In this document: positions 1-12,214 of the stretch, piece after piece
How the letters are laid out: each line of letters opens with the position of its first letter
Position numbering within the stretch: position 1 is the stretch's first letter
From: Laburnicola sp. R22_1
Taxonomy: Eukaryota > Ascomycota > Dothideomycetes > Pleosporales > Didymosphaeriaceae
Assembly (NCBI GenBank): GCA_014281115.1
Contig: JACONQ010000001.1
Location: 2,294,001-2,358,000 of the forward strand
Length of the DNA: 64,000 nucleotides
Direction of reading: 5' to 3'
The notes under the pieces: model-generated
Told to the model about the DNA's origin: nothing
Seen by the model: the letters and a program-made list of their open reading frames with translations, nothing else
The model's database searches: none
Made by a program: the position numbers and the translations under genes

Positions 1-1377
1 ATTTATAGATTAGGTAGCTCTTACCTATAGAATTAACTATTTAATTAAAACTACCCTAGCTAGAATAATCTAGGTTAGTACCCTTTCGCCCTACTAAAAT
101 ACTAACCTAGAAGGAGAACTTAGTATTACTTACTATAGTAATAGCCCTAAAGATTATAGCGCTACCTATTATAGTAGTAGATTAGAAGATAAGAAGCCTA
201 CCTCTTATAATAATCTTCCTAATAATAACCCTAAATTTACTAACTTAAATAACTCTAAGTTTAGCTTCTTATAAAAGGAATACTTAAATAATAAATCTAA
301 TAATAAACTATCTAATAAAATCTCTTAGAACACTAATAATTAGGAGCTGCCTCCTAACTATTAGCCCTTACTCTAATCTACTAGTTACCTAACTTATTTT
401 GCCTTTAGGAGCATCCTAAGCTACTAAAATAGATAGCCTAGTTTACTACTAGTTAAGTAGCTTCTTAGCTAGCCTATTATACGTAGGCACCTATTACTTT
501 TAGCGCCCTTGCCTCTAGCAGCTTTTTTACTAATTAGCTTACTACTAATTTAGTAACACCCTAACTAATATACGCGTATAGAGCACCTATAACTTTTAGC
601 ACCTTTACCTCTAGATATCTCTACTACTACTAGTAGTACCTATAGCTTTAGAAGCTGCTCTACCCTAATTAAAAACTATATAGTTAGGTTAATATATTTT
701 TTAACACTTTTTTATAGTACTAGAAAATATTATGTAATATAATTGCGCCTATACGCACTAAACTAACTAGAAATTTTTTAGCTAACTATATTTTTATATA
801 GTGTTAAAGCTAAGAATACACTCTATTAGTAAAATACTAAACGCTAAAATATAGTTTCTACTGCGTTTTTCTGCTAATTTACTAATTTACCCCTAAAAAC
901 CTTTCTTAATATCTCTACTAAATAGCAACTAAATTAAAATCTAAGGCGACTATTAGAACTATAGGGGCCTATTACCCCTATTACAACCCTTTTTAGCCCT
1001 AATATAGTGCTAGTTATATTAAAAATCCGCTAAAACACTCTATTTTAATATACTTTCCTTTCTATTTTTAGTTCTTAAAAGGGGGGTTATATAATAGTTC
1101 TATACTAGCCTCTCTACTAAGCACACCCTATTACCTTTCTTTTATATTCTATTTCCTTTTATCTACACCTTTTACCTTCTTAAAGGCGTCTTTCCTAGTT
1201 AGTATTAGCGTGTAGCTAGCGTAGGCCTATGCCCTATGCCGCCCTCTATATAAAAAAGGGCCCCCTACGTCTCTTTTTTATTTACTATCTTAGAATAGTA
1301 TTAATTTAACTAGCTCTTTTAACTATTCTAGCTATCTCTAATAGATTAGTCCTCTAAGGTCGTGTACCGTCCTTATA
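1..1377 (+). mobile_element. gamma LTR retrotransposon, 3' part with 3' LTR
   Basis: This stretch is a diverged direct copy of 20,633-21,857. Both run from a 'TTACTTACTATA' region through the same AT-rich interior to a purine tract (near 1,076-1,086) and then an LTR-like end at 1,087-1,377. The interior is the degraded 3' half of an LTR element; no reading frame survives, so pol type cannot be assigned. The LTR contains a TATA-box-like 'CTCTATATAAAAAAGGGCC' (about 1,241-1,263) and ends 'CGTGTACCGTCCTTATA'. The left side continues beyond the window. LTR element is an inference from polypurine tract, LTR duplication and TATA motif seen in the 20-kb copy. Confidence 0.6.
1087..1377 (+). repeat. 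gamma 3' LTR
   Basis: About 290 bp, matching 21,568-21,857 and the truncated 20,122-20,292 copy. It directly follows a purine-rich tract (AAAAGGGGGG), the position expected of a 3' LTR after a polypurine tract. A TATA-like box sits about 120 bp before its end. It abuts an epsilon fragment at 1,378, so gamma was probably inserted in epsilon. Confidence 0.6.
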
Positions 1378-1712
1378 GAAAAATCTACTATAGGAAGAGA
1401 GTTAAATAAAATAGTTAGATTAGTTACTATTATAATTGTTATTATTATTATTATAGCAAAAATATTATTAAAGAAATTATTAATTACGTAATATAGTAGA
1501 TAGTTAAACAGCCAGCTCGGAATTACGTAATATTACAGATTAACCCTAGGGAAAAAAAAAGCTAGTTATATATAAGCTACTAGGTTAACGCGCTAACTTC
1601 TTTTTATTAAATGTCTTAAAACGCTTTTCTGTATTAACAATAGTAGAAGAGATAACTGCTATTATTGTAATATTTTTATTAGATACTCCTTAGTCGCAAA
1701 AAAAATAAACTA
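1378..1712. mobile_element. fragments of epsilon (+) and beta (-) elements
   Basis: 1,378-1,557 matches the 3' end of the epsilon element at 17,441-18,685, including the shared 'ACGTAATATTAC' segment near its terminus. 1,558-1,712 is the reverse of the beta element 5' end (compare 14,221-14,390), ending with the 'CTTAGTCGCAAAAAAAATAAAC' type terminus. Both are truncated and AT-shifted. Confidence 0.55.
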
Positions 1713-3096
1713 TATAAGCTAGATATATAGGACCTAAGGTTTCTAGTTTTTACTTAGGAAGTTTATAGCCTCCTTAAAGTTTTAGAGTATAAAAGTAATT
1801 AACTTAAAATATAACTATTCTAGGGCTAATAGTTAAAGTTTCTTAAGGTCTTTAAAGTCTGCCTTTATAGTGTTACTATAAATAGAAGCGTTTAATCTCT
1901 TAGTTATCTTTATTATAATCTTCTTCTCTAGCTATATATTAATATTTGCCTAAAGCTTTAGTGTGCGCTTGTATATATTATATATAGAGTTCTATCTTAT
2001 TTAGATATTTTAGATTATAGATAATTGCTTCTTTAGTAATATGCTACTTTGTATTGTAAGAAATTACTTAAATTACTATAGTAACTAGTTAATTGCAATA
2101 TAAATAATATAAAACTATACGCTAGTTAGTTTATAATAACTTTCTATAATAACTTTCTATAATAACTTTCTATAATAACTTTCTATAATAACTTTCTATA
2201 ATAACTTTCTATAATAACTTTCTATAATAACTTTCTATAATAACTTTCTATAATAACTTTCTATAATAACTTTCTATAATAACTTTCTATAATAACTTTC
2301 TATAATAACTTTCTATAATAACTTTTTATAATAATCTTTTATAATAATAGCTAACGTATCTTACAAAGGGAATTTAGGATAGATATCTACGCCTAGATTT
2401 TATTTATATGTCGTCGCTGTAGCGTCTCTTTAGAGTTAAGATTCATAGGCGCTAATAACTTAAGATAATAGATAATATCTTAAACTATAAGATTAATAAT
2501 ATAAGTAAGATATAGGATTATGTTTCCTTTTTAGTTCTAGGTAATATTCTCTTTTAATAGTTTGTGCTAGACGCTCTAAGCTAGAGTACTATTATTACTA
2601 GTTTAATTATATATAATTACTAGGAGCTTTTACACAGTTCCTATATCCTAAAGGACCTATAGCACTTCTAATACTATTAATACTCTAGTGTAGCTGCCAC
2701 ACATTAGTATAAAGTTAAGAAGCTTTTGTTTAAGCTACTAAGCATTATTAATATAGTAACTATTAATAGCTAGGAAGCCAAGGTAATTAGCTATAGACTA
2801 CGCGTTAAGCAAAATAGAGAGTTTAGTTGCCCTACTAATATTGCTAAGAATAACTGCCTTAGTAGTATTAAATTTATTTAGGAATATTTAGCAAAACCTA
2901 TATTAGCTAGTTATTATAGTATTAGGACTAAGAAAATAGAGAAAGCGTTAAAAGGATATTTACTTTACTATTTAAAAGAACTAGTTATTATTAATTACTA
3001 TCTATATAAGTTTAGTTTTAAATACCTATAGAAAGTATATAGGATATAAAATAGCTATCTACTTTTTTATATGCTAAGAAGTGAAAGTCCTTTTAT
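1713..3096. other. AT-rich gene-free stretch
   Basis: Apart from the 13-bp tandem array listed separately I see no intact gene. Stop codons are dense in all frames, as expected of RIP-mutated repeat DNA. 2,380-3,080 is slightly more complex sequence and could be an old repeat remnant, but I cannot assign it. Confidence 0.5.
2128..2348 (+). repeat. 13-bp minisatellite (AATAACTTTCTAT)n
   Basis: About 16-17 head-to-tail copies of a 13-bp unit. Nearly all are identical; the last two carry C-to-T changes (CTTTTTATA, CTTTTATA). No spacers, so it is not a CRISPR array. Confidence 0.95.
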
Positions 3097-3225
3097 ATAG
3101 CGTTAAATTAACTACCTAGGAGTAGCACGACAAAGGCTTTCATCTTAAATAACATGACAAAAAAAGCAGAGCCCTCTGCTTAGTAATTAAAAAGAGCGTA
3201 AAAAAGGTAGTAATTATAAAAAAGC
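3097..3225 (+). mobile_element. A unit (short alpha-derived insertion)
   Basis: A 129-bp copy of the A repeat: starts '(G/A)T(G/A)GCGTTAAATTAACTACC', carries a hairpin-forming 'GCAGAGCCCTCTGC' core, and ends in an A-rich tail. It is flanked by a perfect 11-bp direct repeat AGTCCTTTTAT at 3,086-3,096 and 3,226-3,236. This is the target-site duplication of an independent insertion. Confidence 0.85.
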
Positions 3226-4062
3226 AGTCCTTTTATAAATAGGCTTATTCTACTATATATATACTTAGGACCTTATATAGTTAATAAGGTGCTTAGTACT
3301 AATTAGCTAGGTACTAGTAAAGTTAACGCTTAGGTATTATAGTGTATAGCTGCAGTTAAAATAGAATATATATAGATAACTAGAGGGGTACTCTACGCCC
3401 TCCTAGACTATAGTTTAGATAATACCTATATAATGGTAAGAGTTCTAGTGTAGGTTATAGGTTTATTTATCTTTAGCCTATTAAGTATTAGACTACTACG
3501 CGTCCTATATAGCAAATGTCTTTTTTTTATTTTTAACTTTTAAAAGGTTAAAGGGAGATAATAGATAAAATAAATTATTCTACTTCTTAACTTATTAGCC
3601 TATAGGGCGAGAATCCTATATCTAAGAAAAGTATCTAGTAGTAAGGCAACTAGTTTATTAATATAGGGCTGTATATTAACTCCTAGGATAAGTGTAGCAC
3701 TTAATATAGCACTTAAGAATATTAGTATAATAAAAGATATAATAACTAGTTAAATAGTTATTTAAGAGAATAGTAGTTTAAGAAGAGAATAGAAAAAACT
3801 AAATTCTATAATATTAACTATAGCAGTATTTAACTAATATAAAGATTAGCTAGAAATAGCGTGTAGTGTATAGCGTGCTAATAATAAGTTAGTTTTAGAT
3901 CTAGACTAGTATATAGCCCTTTATTGCAGAGTTAGTTTTAGGTAGTAATTAGCTTATTACTATACTACTATAGGCGGTATTTTTAGCAACTAGTATATAA
4001 TTATTAGCTATAATAATTAGCTATAGTAAAACTGCAACTTTAGCTTATCTTATTCTACACAT

Positions 4063-5167
4063 ATTAGCTTGCCAAATACTTCTTTTAACCTGTCTTTTTA
4101 GTTTAAGGTTAAAGTAGGTTAAGATAGAAGGTTATTATATACTACTATATATAGCACCTAATTCTAATTAAAGACTAACCTTAAATATCTAGTAATGTGA
4201 TAATAGTTTAAACTTACTTACACCTCCTAATACCTATAAGCTTTTAGTCCTAATATAAGGTTTACTTATAGCGTATATAGCACACCTGGCTTATTGCCAC
4301 TACTATTATTAGTTATCTACACTTACGCGCTGGATAAGCCAACTTAATAGTAATAATAATAGCTAGAAGAATTTTATAGATTTATGCGACGCTCTTACTA
4401 TTTTATAGCTTATTAATAAATACCTTATTATCTTCTTATATCTCCTGCTAGAGGATTCTATTACTAATAAGAAGTAATTACTTTTACTAGAGTAGGAATA
4501 TAGGCTTACTAGTCTTTATAACCTAGATAAGCTGCTAACCTAGCTAGTATATAAAAATTGCCTCCTAGATAGTTAGATATACTAGGCTCCTATAGATAAT
4601 TATTTTATAGATAGAATAGAACTTTAGCGTTATTATATTAGTAGTAGTAGCGCGAAACTGCAGTGTATACTCTTTAATAGCGGCAAGTACTTCTTTAGGA
4701 ATAATATTAATACCTAGATAGATAGTCGGGCGTAGAGAGATAGTAATAAAAGGAGATTTATTAAGAATAACCTTAATGCAACAATAGAGTAATAGTATAT
4801 TTAGTACGTGTTACCTTTATCTACTTATAAATTAGTACGTACCTATTAATATATTAACTTGTATTATTTATAATAATTAGGATAGCAGTTTATAACTTAG
4901 AATAGTAGAGGAGAAATAGCTTATAGCGTAGCTGCGGTAAAGTTATATCTCTCCTAAAGTTCTAAGTAGCCTTTTTATAAAAAATTTACTTATAGAAGTC
5001 TTGTGCTAAGATTACTAAGCTCGCTTAGTAGTTTAAATGCGCTTTTTATTATTATTACCTTTTTACGCCTTTTTTAATTACTAAGTAGGGGGCTCTGCTT
5101 TTTTTGTTATGTTATTTAAGATAAAAGCCTTTGTCGTCCTATCCCTAGGTAGATAAAATAACGCTAC
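4063..5167 (-). mobile_element. alpha element, full length
   Basis: On the minus strand it starts with an A unit (5,167-5,041) and continues through a module shared with the alpha copies at 15,737 and 24,520, ending 'GGCAAGCTAAT'. It is flanked by ATTCTACACAT (4,052-4,062) and ATTCTACGCAC (5,168-5,178): 9 of 11 positions agree and both differences are transitions. The module gives a broken reading frame, with short runs such as 'ITISL..TIYL.INI..KEVL' also seen in the 24.9-kb copy. I do not recognise the protein. Confidence 0.75.
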
Positions 5168-5177
5168 ATTCTACGCA

Positions 5178-5530
5178 CTAATTATTATTTAAAACTCTCT
5201 TAGTATCTAAGCCCTCTTTATTATCTAAAACCCTCTTAGCACCTAAGCCCCCCTTATTATCTAAACTCCCCTTAGTATCTAAGCCTCTAAAGTCTAAGAA
5301 ACCCTTAAAGTCTATATCCTTATCTATAATATTAGAGTTGTACCTATCTAGCAGCTCTTAGAAAGATGCCTTAAGCTTCTTTCTATTATTCTTAATTTTC
5401 TCTTTATACTTTTTATCATTATTCCCTTTAATATACGCCTTATTACTATTAATTATACTATTCTTACTATAGTTAATAAGGTTAGTAAAGAGACTAGGCT
5501 TATAGTAACTAATAATTATTAGTAAAGATA
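5178..5530 (-). pseudogene. remnant ORF with 12-residue repeats
   Basis: The minus strand reads almost openly for about 110 codons to a TAG at 5,180-5,178, with one internal TAA. A lysine-rich part is followed by about three degenerate 12-residue repeats of the type 'GLDTKRVLDNKE', matching a 36-bp tandem DNA repeat at about 5,185-5,300. I do not recognise the family. It is probably a remnant of a repeat-encoded protein. Confidence 0.35.
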
Positions 5531-7632
5531 TCTAATAAATAAGTGTAATAAACTTATAACTATTTCTAATTAGTAACTATTACTAGCTTTTTAGTAGTTA
5601 GACCTATATTGCCTATGCTATTATAAAAGTCCTTTTACTTTTTTATTAGCCTTACTTTTAAAGCTATTAGCCTTAAGCTTCTATAGGCCTGCTTCATATA
5701 TATTACGTAAGAGCTTCTTATATAATACTAGTGTATTTTCTTTACTTATCTTGCCACCTACTTAGCTACTCTACCTTACTACCTTTCTAGCTACTTTTTT
5801 AATACTCTATAGCCTTAACTACTATATGAATTTAATTTCTAAGATAATAGCATATACTAGACTATTTAGATACTCTAAACTAGTTACTAACAAAACTTAA
5901 GTAAAAAAAAAGTTACTAGCTACTAAGACTGCATAAAAGGTGCCTCGTAAAATACTACCTACTACACTAAAAAGAAAGCACTACTAGAAGCTAGACAGTA
6001 TATTATTATTATAGCTATTTATTATATATATATTCTAATAATATATAGCTATTACGCTTAGGAAAATTAAAAAGTACTAAAAGAGTATTAGGCCCCTTAT
6101 TAGAAAAATGCTATTCTACCGCCTTATTAAAAAAATAGCATAAGATAATAATAAGAAAAATCTGCGCTTCTAGTCTACTACTCTAGATACTCTCTATAAG
6201 GCAATAAAGACTTTTTTAGTTAGAATATTTAAAGGTATTTCTTTATAACACTCTACTCCTACTATAAAATAAATACTAATACCTTTAAATACTAATATTA
6301 ACGCTATTTATATAATATAGGTTACTATATAGACTAAGAATATATAGCTAGTAGATAGGTATTATAAGAAGTATATAGATACTAGGTAAATAGTAAGGCG
6401 CTTAGTTAGGTTTAGAATAGCTAGGCGCTTAGTTAGATTTAATATATATATTTAACACTAAAGCTATACTTTTACTATAATAAGTAAATGTAATAATTAC
6501 TACTATAATAATAAGGACATTTTTATAGTAATTTACTATAAAAATTGTATATAGCTAATAAAAATATAATTAGTTAGATCTAATACAACCTAGTCTGTGC
6601 AACTCTAACCTAACCTATATCTATTACTAGCACAAAATCTATAGGTAGAGGTTAGGTTAGGGTTAGGGTCTTATATAAGGGAATCCAACCACAATCTAAC
6701 CTATACCTATTTGCCAGCCTATTTTAAAGCGTATTCTAAGTTTTATTATAAATTTTAAACTTAAACTAATAAATAGAACTTTGAATATAAATAAGTAGTT
6801 AGCTAGCTAACTAGCTACTTAGAACTAAGAGAAAAGTACTATATAAACTACTACTAGGCCTAGTAAGTAGTTAAGAATTTATATACCTTATAATAAGTAA
6901 AAATAAGTAATTTTAAATATAATACTTAAACTAAAAGGTAGTAATTATATTGTAGAAATAAAGTATAATAGCTTATTAGAGGTGTACTTCTCTATGCATA
7001 GTAGCTTACTATATTCTTAAAAAGGAATTTTTCCTTTCCTAAGCTTAAAAGCTTAGGGCCTACTAATAATTTAGATACTATTATAATATTAAATAATAGA
7101 AAGCTTTTATTTTCCTTATCTAAAACTAGGATTATAAACCTACTAACAACTTATTTAAGTAAATAACTTTAAAGTTAAGCTATGAATTAATATATTTTTA
7201 TTCGTTTTTATTAGGCTATTTTTACTAAGAGGAATATTAGCTAGCTATAGAAATTATATATTATATACGCTTAGTTATAAGGTATATAATATTAGTCTAG
7301 TGCACTATGCATGTGCATATATTAGTAACCACTCTATACTTATATATTATAAGTATATATAGTGTGTTAATAAACTATCACATTACTATATAATTTAAAT
7401 AGTCGAAAATTCTATTAAAGATAAATTAATATATATAAGACTATTTGCTGCTTAGAAAAATAAGAGTGTAGTGAAAATTAAAATAATTAAATAAGAGGTA
7501 AGACTATTATATATATATTAATTACTAATCTTTTAAGTTTAAAAATTTTAAAGTACAATTTTAAGTATATATTTCTTTTAGACGTTATAGTAGCTTATAA
7601 TAATAAGTAGTCCCTATATATTAGAGTTAATA
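5531..7632. other. AT-rich gene-free stretch
   Basis: No intact gene seen. It contains a telomere-like segment (listed separately) and degraded low-complexity DNA up to the left end of the pogo element. Confidence 0.5.
6585..6725. repeat. telomere-like repeat island
   Basis: Contains 'GGTTAGGTTAGGGTTAGGG' and, in the other orientation, 'CTAACCTAACC', near 'GTCTTATATAAGG' and 'CTATTTGCCAGCCTA'. The same mixture recurs at 11,885-12,130 and 18,686-18,840. It resembles degenerate TTAGGG-type telomeric or subtelomeric repeat but is interstitial here. Confidence 0.6.
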
Positions 7633-7655
7633 CAGTCAACTCTCGTTATAACGAT
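7633..7655 (+). repeat. left terminal inverted repeat of pogo element 1
   Basis: 23 bp, exact reverse complement of 9,444-9,466. Preceded by the TA target duplication. Confidence 0.93.
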
Positions 7656-7717
7656 TAATCCGTGCACAGCAAATTCTATCGTTATATCGAAATATCGTTT
7701 AATCGATGATTATTAAG

Positions 7718-9313
7718 CTAGTCTTGGCGGACTTGCAGCCACTCCGAAATTGTTGACTGCCTCATACTTCTGATTGACTGAGCTTTCAACGACCTCTCTA
7801 GCCGCTTCATATAGGATATATCCTCATACTTTGCAGTCTCCTGATACTCCTAATAGCAGAGTAGAACCTGTACAGCCTGAAGAGCCTCTGCAACGCTTGG
7901 AGCAGGAGGAGGTAGCACCTCCTCCTCTTCCTCTAATCCTTGAACAAGCCCTAGCTGAGCAACTACGATATCCTGTAGGGATGTATCCTCCTCTTCCTCC
8001 TCTAAATCCTCATCTACTGGATTGAGAAAGTTCTCTATAGCCATAGGATCCTGGATCTGGCCAGCCTGGGCAGCAGCCTGATATAGACTCTCTATTGGCT
8101 CCTCTCTATCAAGTCCAGAGCTAGGATCTAGCCACCTCTTCGGGATGCACGTGCTCTTGATGTAGCAGTGTAGGATAGTAGTATCCTTAATATCGAGCAG
8201 CCATGATTCAGCTATCTAGTGGAGCGTATAGAGAATCGTCATGAATTTGAATGGATTAAGGCTAAGGTTGTAGTGTTTAACTGTGAACGCTAGCCACTGC
8301 CTCCGGTAGTAGGTCTTGAAGTTCTGGATGATACCCTGATCAAGAGGCTGATACATGCTTGTTGAGTTCTTTGGTAAGAGCTAGATCGCGATATTGGATG
8401 GAGGCGGCGATTGTTAAAGGCCAGAAAAATGGGCTGAGTAGTTGTCTATGAGAAGAACAACCTTCCTTGAGCTAATATAGCTATAGAATGCAGCAAGCCA
8501 CTTAGCTATAATAGATGTGTTTACCCAGCCCTTCTTGGAGGCCCCCTAGACACAGCTAATAGCTAATATATTAACTCCTCGCAAAGCTCGAGGCTGTTTT
8601 GACTTTCCTATCACCTATGGTGCTACGCGCTTAGTACCAGTAGCGTTGCAGCAGAGCATAATAGATACCCTAGCTTTATCTTTCTTAACACCAGGCATTG
8701 AGGCAGTAGCTAGCCCTCTTGATATTGCCCACCTCTAGTATAGCCTAGTCTCGTCCATGTTGAATATATCGCTGTCTGGGTATCGGATGCAGATGTTCTG
8801 TACATCTACTATCTTGGCTGCTGTTTGCGTTGGTACAGAGCTCTGCTCGCCGTGCTGTGTAACCTCTGCTATCCTATATCGCTGCTTGAATTTTGATACC
8901 CAGCCAGACGAGAACTCAGGAATAGCCTGGCCCTGGTAGGCTGGAATCTGACGCTAGATCTCTCGAGCTTTCTCAGCAAGTATATCGCCTGATACTAGTC
9001 CCCCTCGCACTTGTATTCCCTGCTGCCACTCATACAGGATAGACTCAAGCAGAGGCCAGGCAGCCGCTCGTGAGCGGTAGGCTGTATCGGATATGGATGT
9101 ACCGGAGGCGGAGGCGGAGGCGGAGGCAGGTAGGGCGTCGAGGTGTCGAAAGCGATCGTCGAGAGACTCAGATACAGTTGATTGGGAGAGCTTTCTGCCA
9201 AATTCAGCTTCAAACCATGCGATGATAGCTTTCTGTCGTGGCTGTGGTTGCTGAGAGAAGGCCTAGGCGCGGAGAGCCTTCCTCTCATGATTGGATATCC
9301 CCTTGCGGCCCAT
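7718..9313 (-). pseudogene. pogo/Fot1-like transposase (CENP-B HTH + DDE), RIP-broken
   Basis: Reading the minus strand from ATG 9,313 to TAG 7,718-7,720 gives a single 531-codon frame, close to the usual Fot1 length (about 540), interrupted by roughly nine in-frame TAG/TAA codons and no frameshift. N-terminal psq/CENP-B-type helix-turn-helix regions include 'FEAEFGRKLSQSTVSESL' and 'FSSGWVSKFKQRYRI'. The three catalytic aspartates of the DDE domain are kept: 'NMDETRLY', 'LLIDNYSAH' and 'YQPLDQGII', the last two about 34 residues apart. Stops sit where Gln or Trp is expected (for example before AFSQQ), as RIP would produce. The C-terminus is Glu-rich. It cannot encode an active enzyme as it stands. 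Confidence 0.9.
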
Positions 9314-9443
9314 AGCTTCTATAACGATACTTGGCGCTGAAGTGGTATTAGATATTGAATATCGGATACAGGGGTAGATTGTGTGGAGTTGAATCCGTGC
9401 AAGCGAAAAATATCGCTATATCGAGGATATCGCTAAAACGGAC

Positions 9444-9466
9444 ATCGTTATAACGAGAGTTGACTG
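9444..9466 (-). repeat. right terminal inverted repeat of pogo element 1
   Basis: 23 bp, exact reverse complement of the left terminus at 7,633-7,655. Followed by TA. Confidence 0.93.
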
Positions 9467-9603
9467 TACTATAGTTATAGTAGAAATACTTAGAAAAATA
9501 GCAAAACTAATATTAGAAACTTAACTTTATAGAAGTTAGCTTTCTACAAAGCTACTATTATAAAAGTAGCTTACTAGCTATATACTTAGATTATAATTTA
9601 AGA

Positions 9604-9696
9604 GATTACTAAGTAGGAGACTTTGCTTTTTTTGTTATATTATTTAAGATAAAAGCCTTTGTTGTCCTACTCCTAGGTAGATTTAACTAACGCCAC
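9604..9696 (-). mobile_element. A unit, 93 bp, tail-truncated
   Basis: Reverse-oriented A repeat lacking about 30 bp at its A-rich end, yet flanked by a perfect 11-bp duplication ATAATTTAAGA (9,593-9,603 and 9,697-9,707). The truncated form therefore appears to be what inserted, rather than a later deletion. Confidence 0.8.
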
Positions 9697-9707
9697 ATAA
9701 TTTAAGA

Positions 9708-11884
9708 ATATCTTTTATATTAAAATTAATATGCTTAAAAAGACTTAGGTAGTAATTTTACACTTAAAAGCTATATTTACACTCTTGCTACTTAGGTAGG
9801 TTTACACCTATAAAATAAATTAAAATAGTTTTTAAAAAAGTATAAAGCTTAAATTATTATAAGAGGAGATCTTTAAAAATTAAATATACTAATTTTAACC
9901 TATATAGCTATATTAGCAACTTATTTCTTTAAAATAGCTATAGTATTTTTTTATAAACAAAGCTACATTCCGCAACTATACTATAGTAAAAAGAAAATCT
10001 AGCTATAACCTATTTTTCTGTGTACTAGCTCTATAAGATAGATACTATATAAATACACGTAACTAAGTTAATAACGCGCTTATTATGTAGTATCTAGTAA
10101 GACTATTGCGTACACAGGCAGGTTTAACTTAACTATAGTTTAGAACTATTATTAAGTAGTAACTTATCTTGCCTATATAGGCAGCAACAAAGTTAGAGTG
10201 CTTATTGTCTATATAAAGAGAGCCTAATTCTGCTACTATCTTACGCACTATCGCAACTAATAACTATAGCTAAATTAGATAAAGTAAAGATACAACCGTG
10301 CTATAAAGCAAAGTTTAACCTTAAGTATGCCTAATTTACTATAGACCCCTCCTTATATCTCTAAAACTTAATTAATAAGCTTATAATTATTGCTAAAATA
10401 AAGCTGAAGCTTAAGATAGCTAATAGCAATAAGCTTTTAGTTAAGTTACTTATACTAGATTACTACGCAATGTACATATATAGTCTATACTACTATTTAC
10501 TAGCTTAGATTATGTACGTATTAATAATGCGCGTAGGGACTACTTAATAGACTAAGGCAAATCTAAGATATATTACGTAGTAGTAAAGGAACCTAATAAA
10601 ACTACTTAATACTATAGATAATAATAAGTTTCTTTAGAAGCTAAGGAAGTGTAATAAGGGAGGTACTAAGTAGTTAAATAACGTTTAAAAGCTATTAAAC
10701 TAGCTGTAGGAAATAATTACCTATAACCGCGTTATTTCTAAAATTAAAAAGTTCCTTAATTATGTGATTTGACTGTAAAGGGCCTGTGGGTCTTAGTCGA
10801 GACTAATAGCTATAGTAATAATAGCATAATTTAATCTATAGATTTATTAATATAATATTATATATGTGTGGTATTAATTTATCTACCTAGGGGTAAGACA
10901 ACAAAGGCTTTTATCTTAAATAACATAATAAAAAAGGCAGAGCCCCCTGTTAAAATAATATATCTTTAAAAAGTTAGAATGTATTTTAACTAAAAAGTAT
11001 ATTTAGAACTAAAGGTAAAGTTATTAAATATAATTATATTTAGACCTTAGAGTATTAAAAGTAGAGGAATAAGTAGAGCTAGATATTATAGATAATAGAA
11101 GCCTTAGACTTAACATTAAAGTTATAGAACTTAGAATTATAAAGCTTAAAAATATAAAACTAAAAATACTACTTAGAATAATATAAGTTTAAAAAAGTAA
11201 AATATAAGTTTTGTTAATATATTAAAGTGTTAGAACTATAAGTAAAGTATAAAGAATTAAGATTAATAATGCTTTTTTAAAGTTCTTAATAGTAGTGTAG
11301 AGCTTAGAATATAATATATTAATATTTTTATACTACTTTGATATTAGTAATAGTATTAACTCTAAAGCTTTAAGTACTTATATTTAACTTAGGATTATTT
11401 TTAAGTATTATTTAAGCCTAAGCCTACTAGATAAGATAAGGAGGGCTATAAGGATAAGTAATTATTAAAAGTTCTTTTAAGAATTTAAGCTTATATACTA
11501 AAGCACTAGTAACTTTAAATAAAGTAGTAAGTATAGCGTATAAAAAGTTTACTATTAAGATTTAAATTATAATATATACTATATAATTTACTAAGTAAAG
11601 AAATTTTTAAAAAGTTATAGTACGGCACTACTTAAAGTTCTATAAAAGCTTATTTTAACTTTATAATTATAGTAGTAACTAATTTAAAATTATAAACTTT
11701 CTTCTTTAGTATTAAAGTATTAGGCTTAGTAGGTAAAATAGATACTAATTAAGATTTTAAAATTATAGCTTAATAATAAGTAGGAGAATTAGTATTTTAA
11801 GCTTTAGTAGCTTAAGCCTTTAATTATTTATAATAATAAAAAGCATATATAGCTTATAAAGCTTAGGCTAATAAATAGGTTCGG
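9708..11884. other. AT-rich gene-free stretch with a degraded A copy
   Basis: No intact gene. A degraded forward A unit lies at about 10,868-10,962 (GTGGTATTAATTTATCTACC ... GCAGAGCCCCCTG), also shortened at its tail. The rest is RIP-type DNA without recognisable coding remnants. Confidence 0.5.
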
Positions 11885-12130
11885 GGTACCCAGGTTAGGT
11901 ATAGAGTTAAGTTAGAGTCGTATAGACTATGAATATAGGTTGGATTAAGTTGCACAGACCTTAGGTTAGGTTAGATTAATTACGCAAGACCCTAAACCTA
12001 ATCTAACCTATACCTAACCTAATTATGTAAGACCATAGCCTAATTATGTAAGACCATAGCCTAATTATGTAAGACCATAGCCTAATTACGTAAGACTCTA
12101 GCCTAATTAGGTAAGACTCTAGCTTAATTT
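11885..12130. repeat. telomere-like island with 21-bp tandem repeats
   Basis: Starts with TTAGG-rich sequence ('CAGGTTAGGTATAG', 'CCTTAGGTTAGGTTAGATTA') and passes into about five tandem 21-bp units of the type CCTAATTATGTAAGACCATAG (12,018-12,123), the last ones diverging. It shares its vocabulary with the islands at 6.6 and 18.7 kb. Confidence 0.7.
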
Positions 12131-12214
12131 AACTTAGTTTAATATTATTTAAAATATATTTTTAATTAATTATAATAGCTATTTATTATAGACTAAATAG
12201 GTACTCTAGATCGC

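Larger units (their letters stand above)
7633..9466 (-). mobile_element. pogo/Fot1-type Tc1-mariner DNA transposon
   Basis: An 1,834-bp element with matching terminal inverted repeats starting CAGTCAACTCTCGTTATAAC, each flanked by TA (7,631-7,632 and 9,467-9,468), the target duplication of Tc1/mariner elements. Subterminal 'ATATCG' motifs are iterated inside both ends. The transposase lies on the minus strand and fills most of the element. Base composition is far closer to the gene islands than to the surroundings, so it inserted later, or was less exposed to RIP, than its neighbours. Confidence 0.93.

Noticed and set aside
2128..2348. CRISPR-like array
   Set aside because: Head-to-tail 13-bp units without spacers, in a eukaryotic genome: a minisatellite.
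3097..5167. A 2-kb element bounded by inverted A units
   Set aside because: The left A unit has its own perfect 11-bp duplication, and the right one belongs to an alpha element with its own duplication, so they are two separate insertions.
8757..8939. 60-codon plus-strand frame in the pogo element
   Set aside because: Antisense shadow of the transposase frame.
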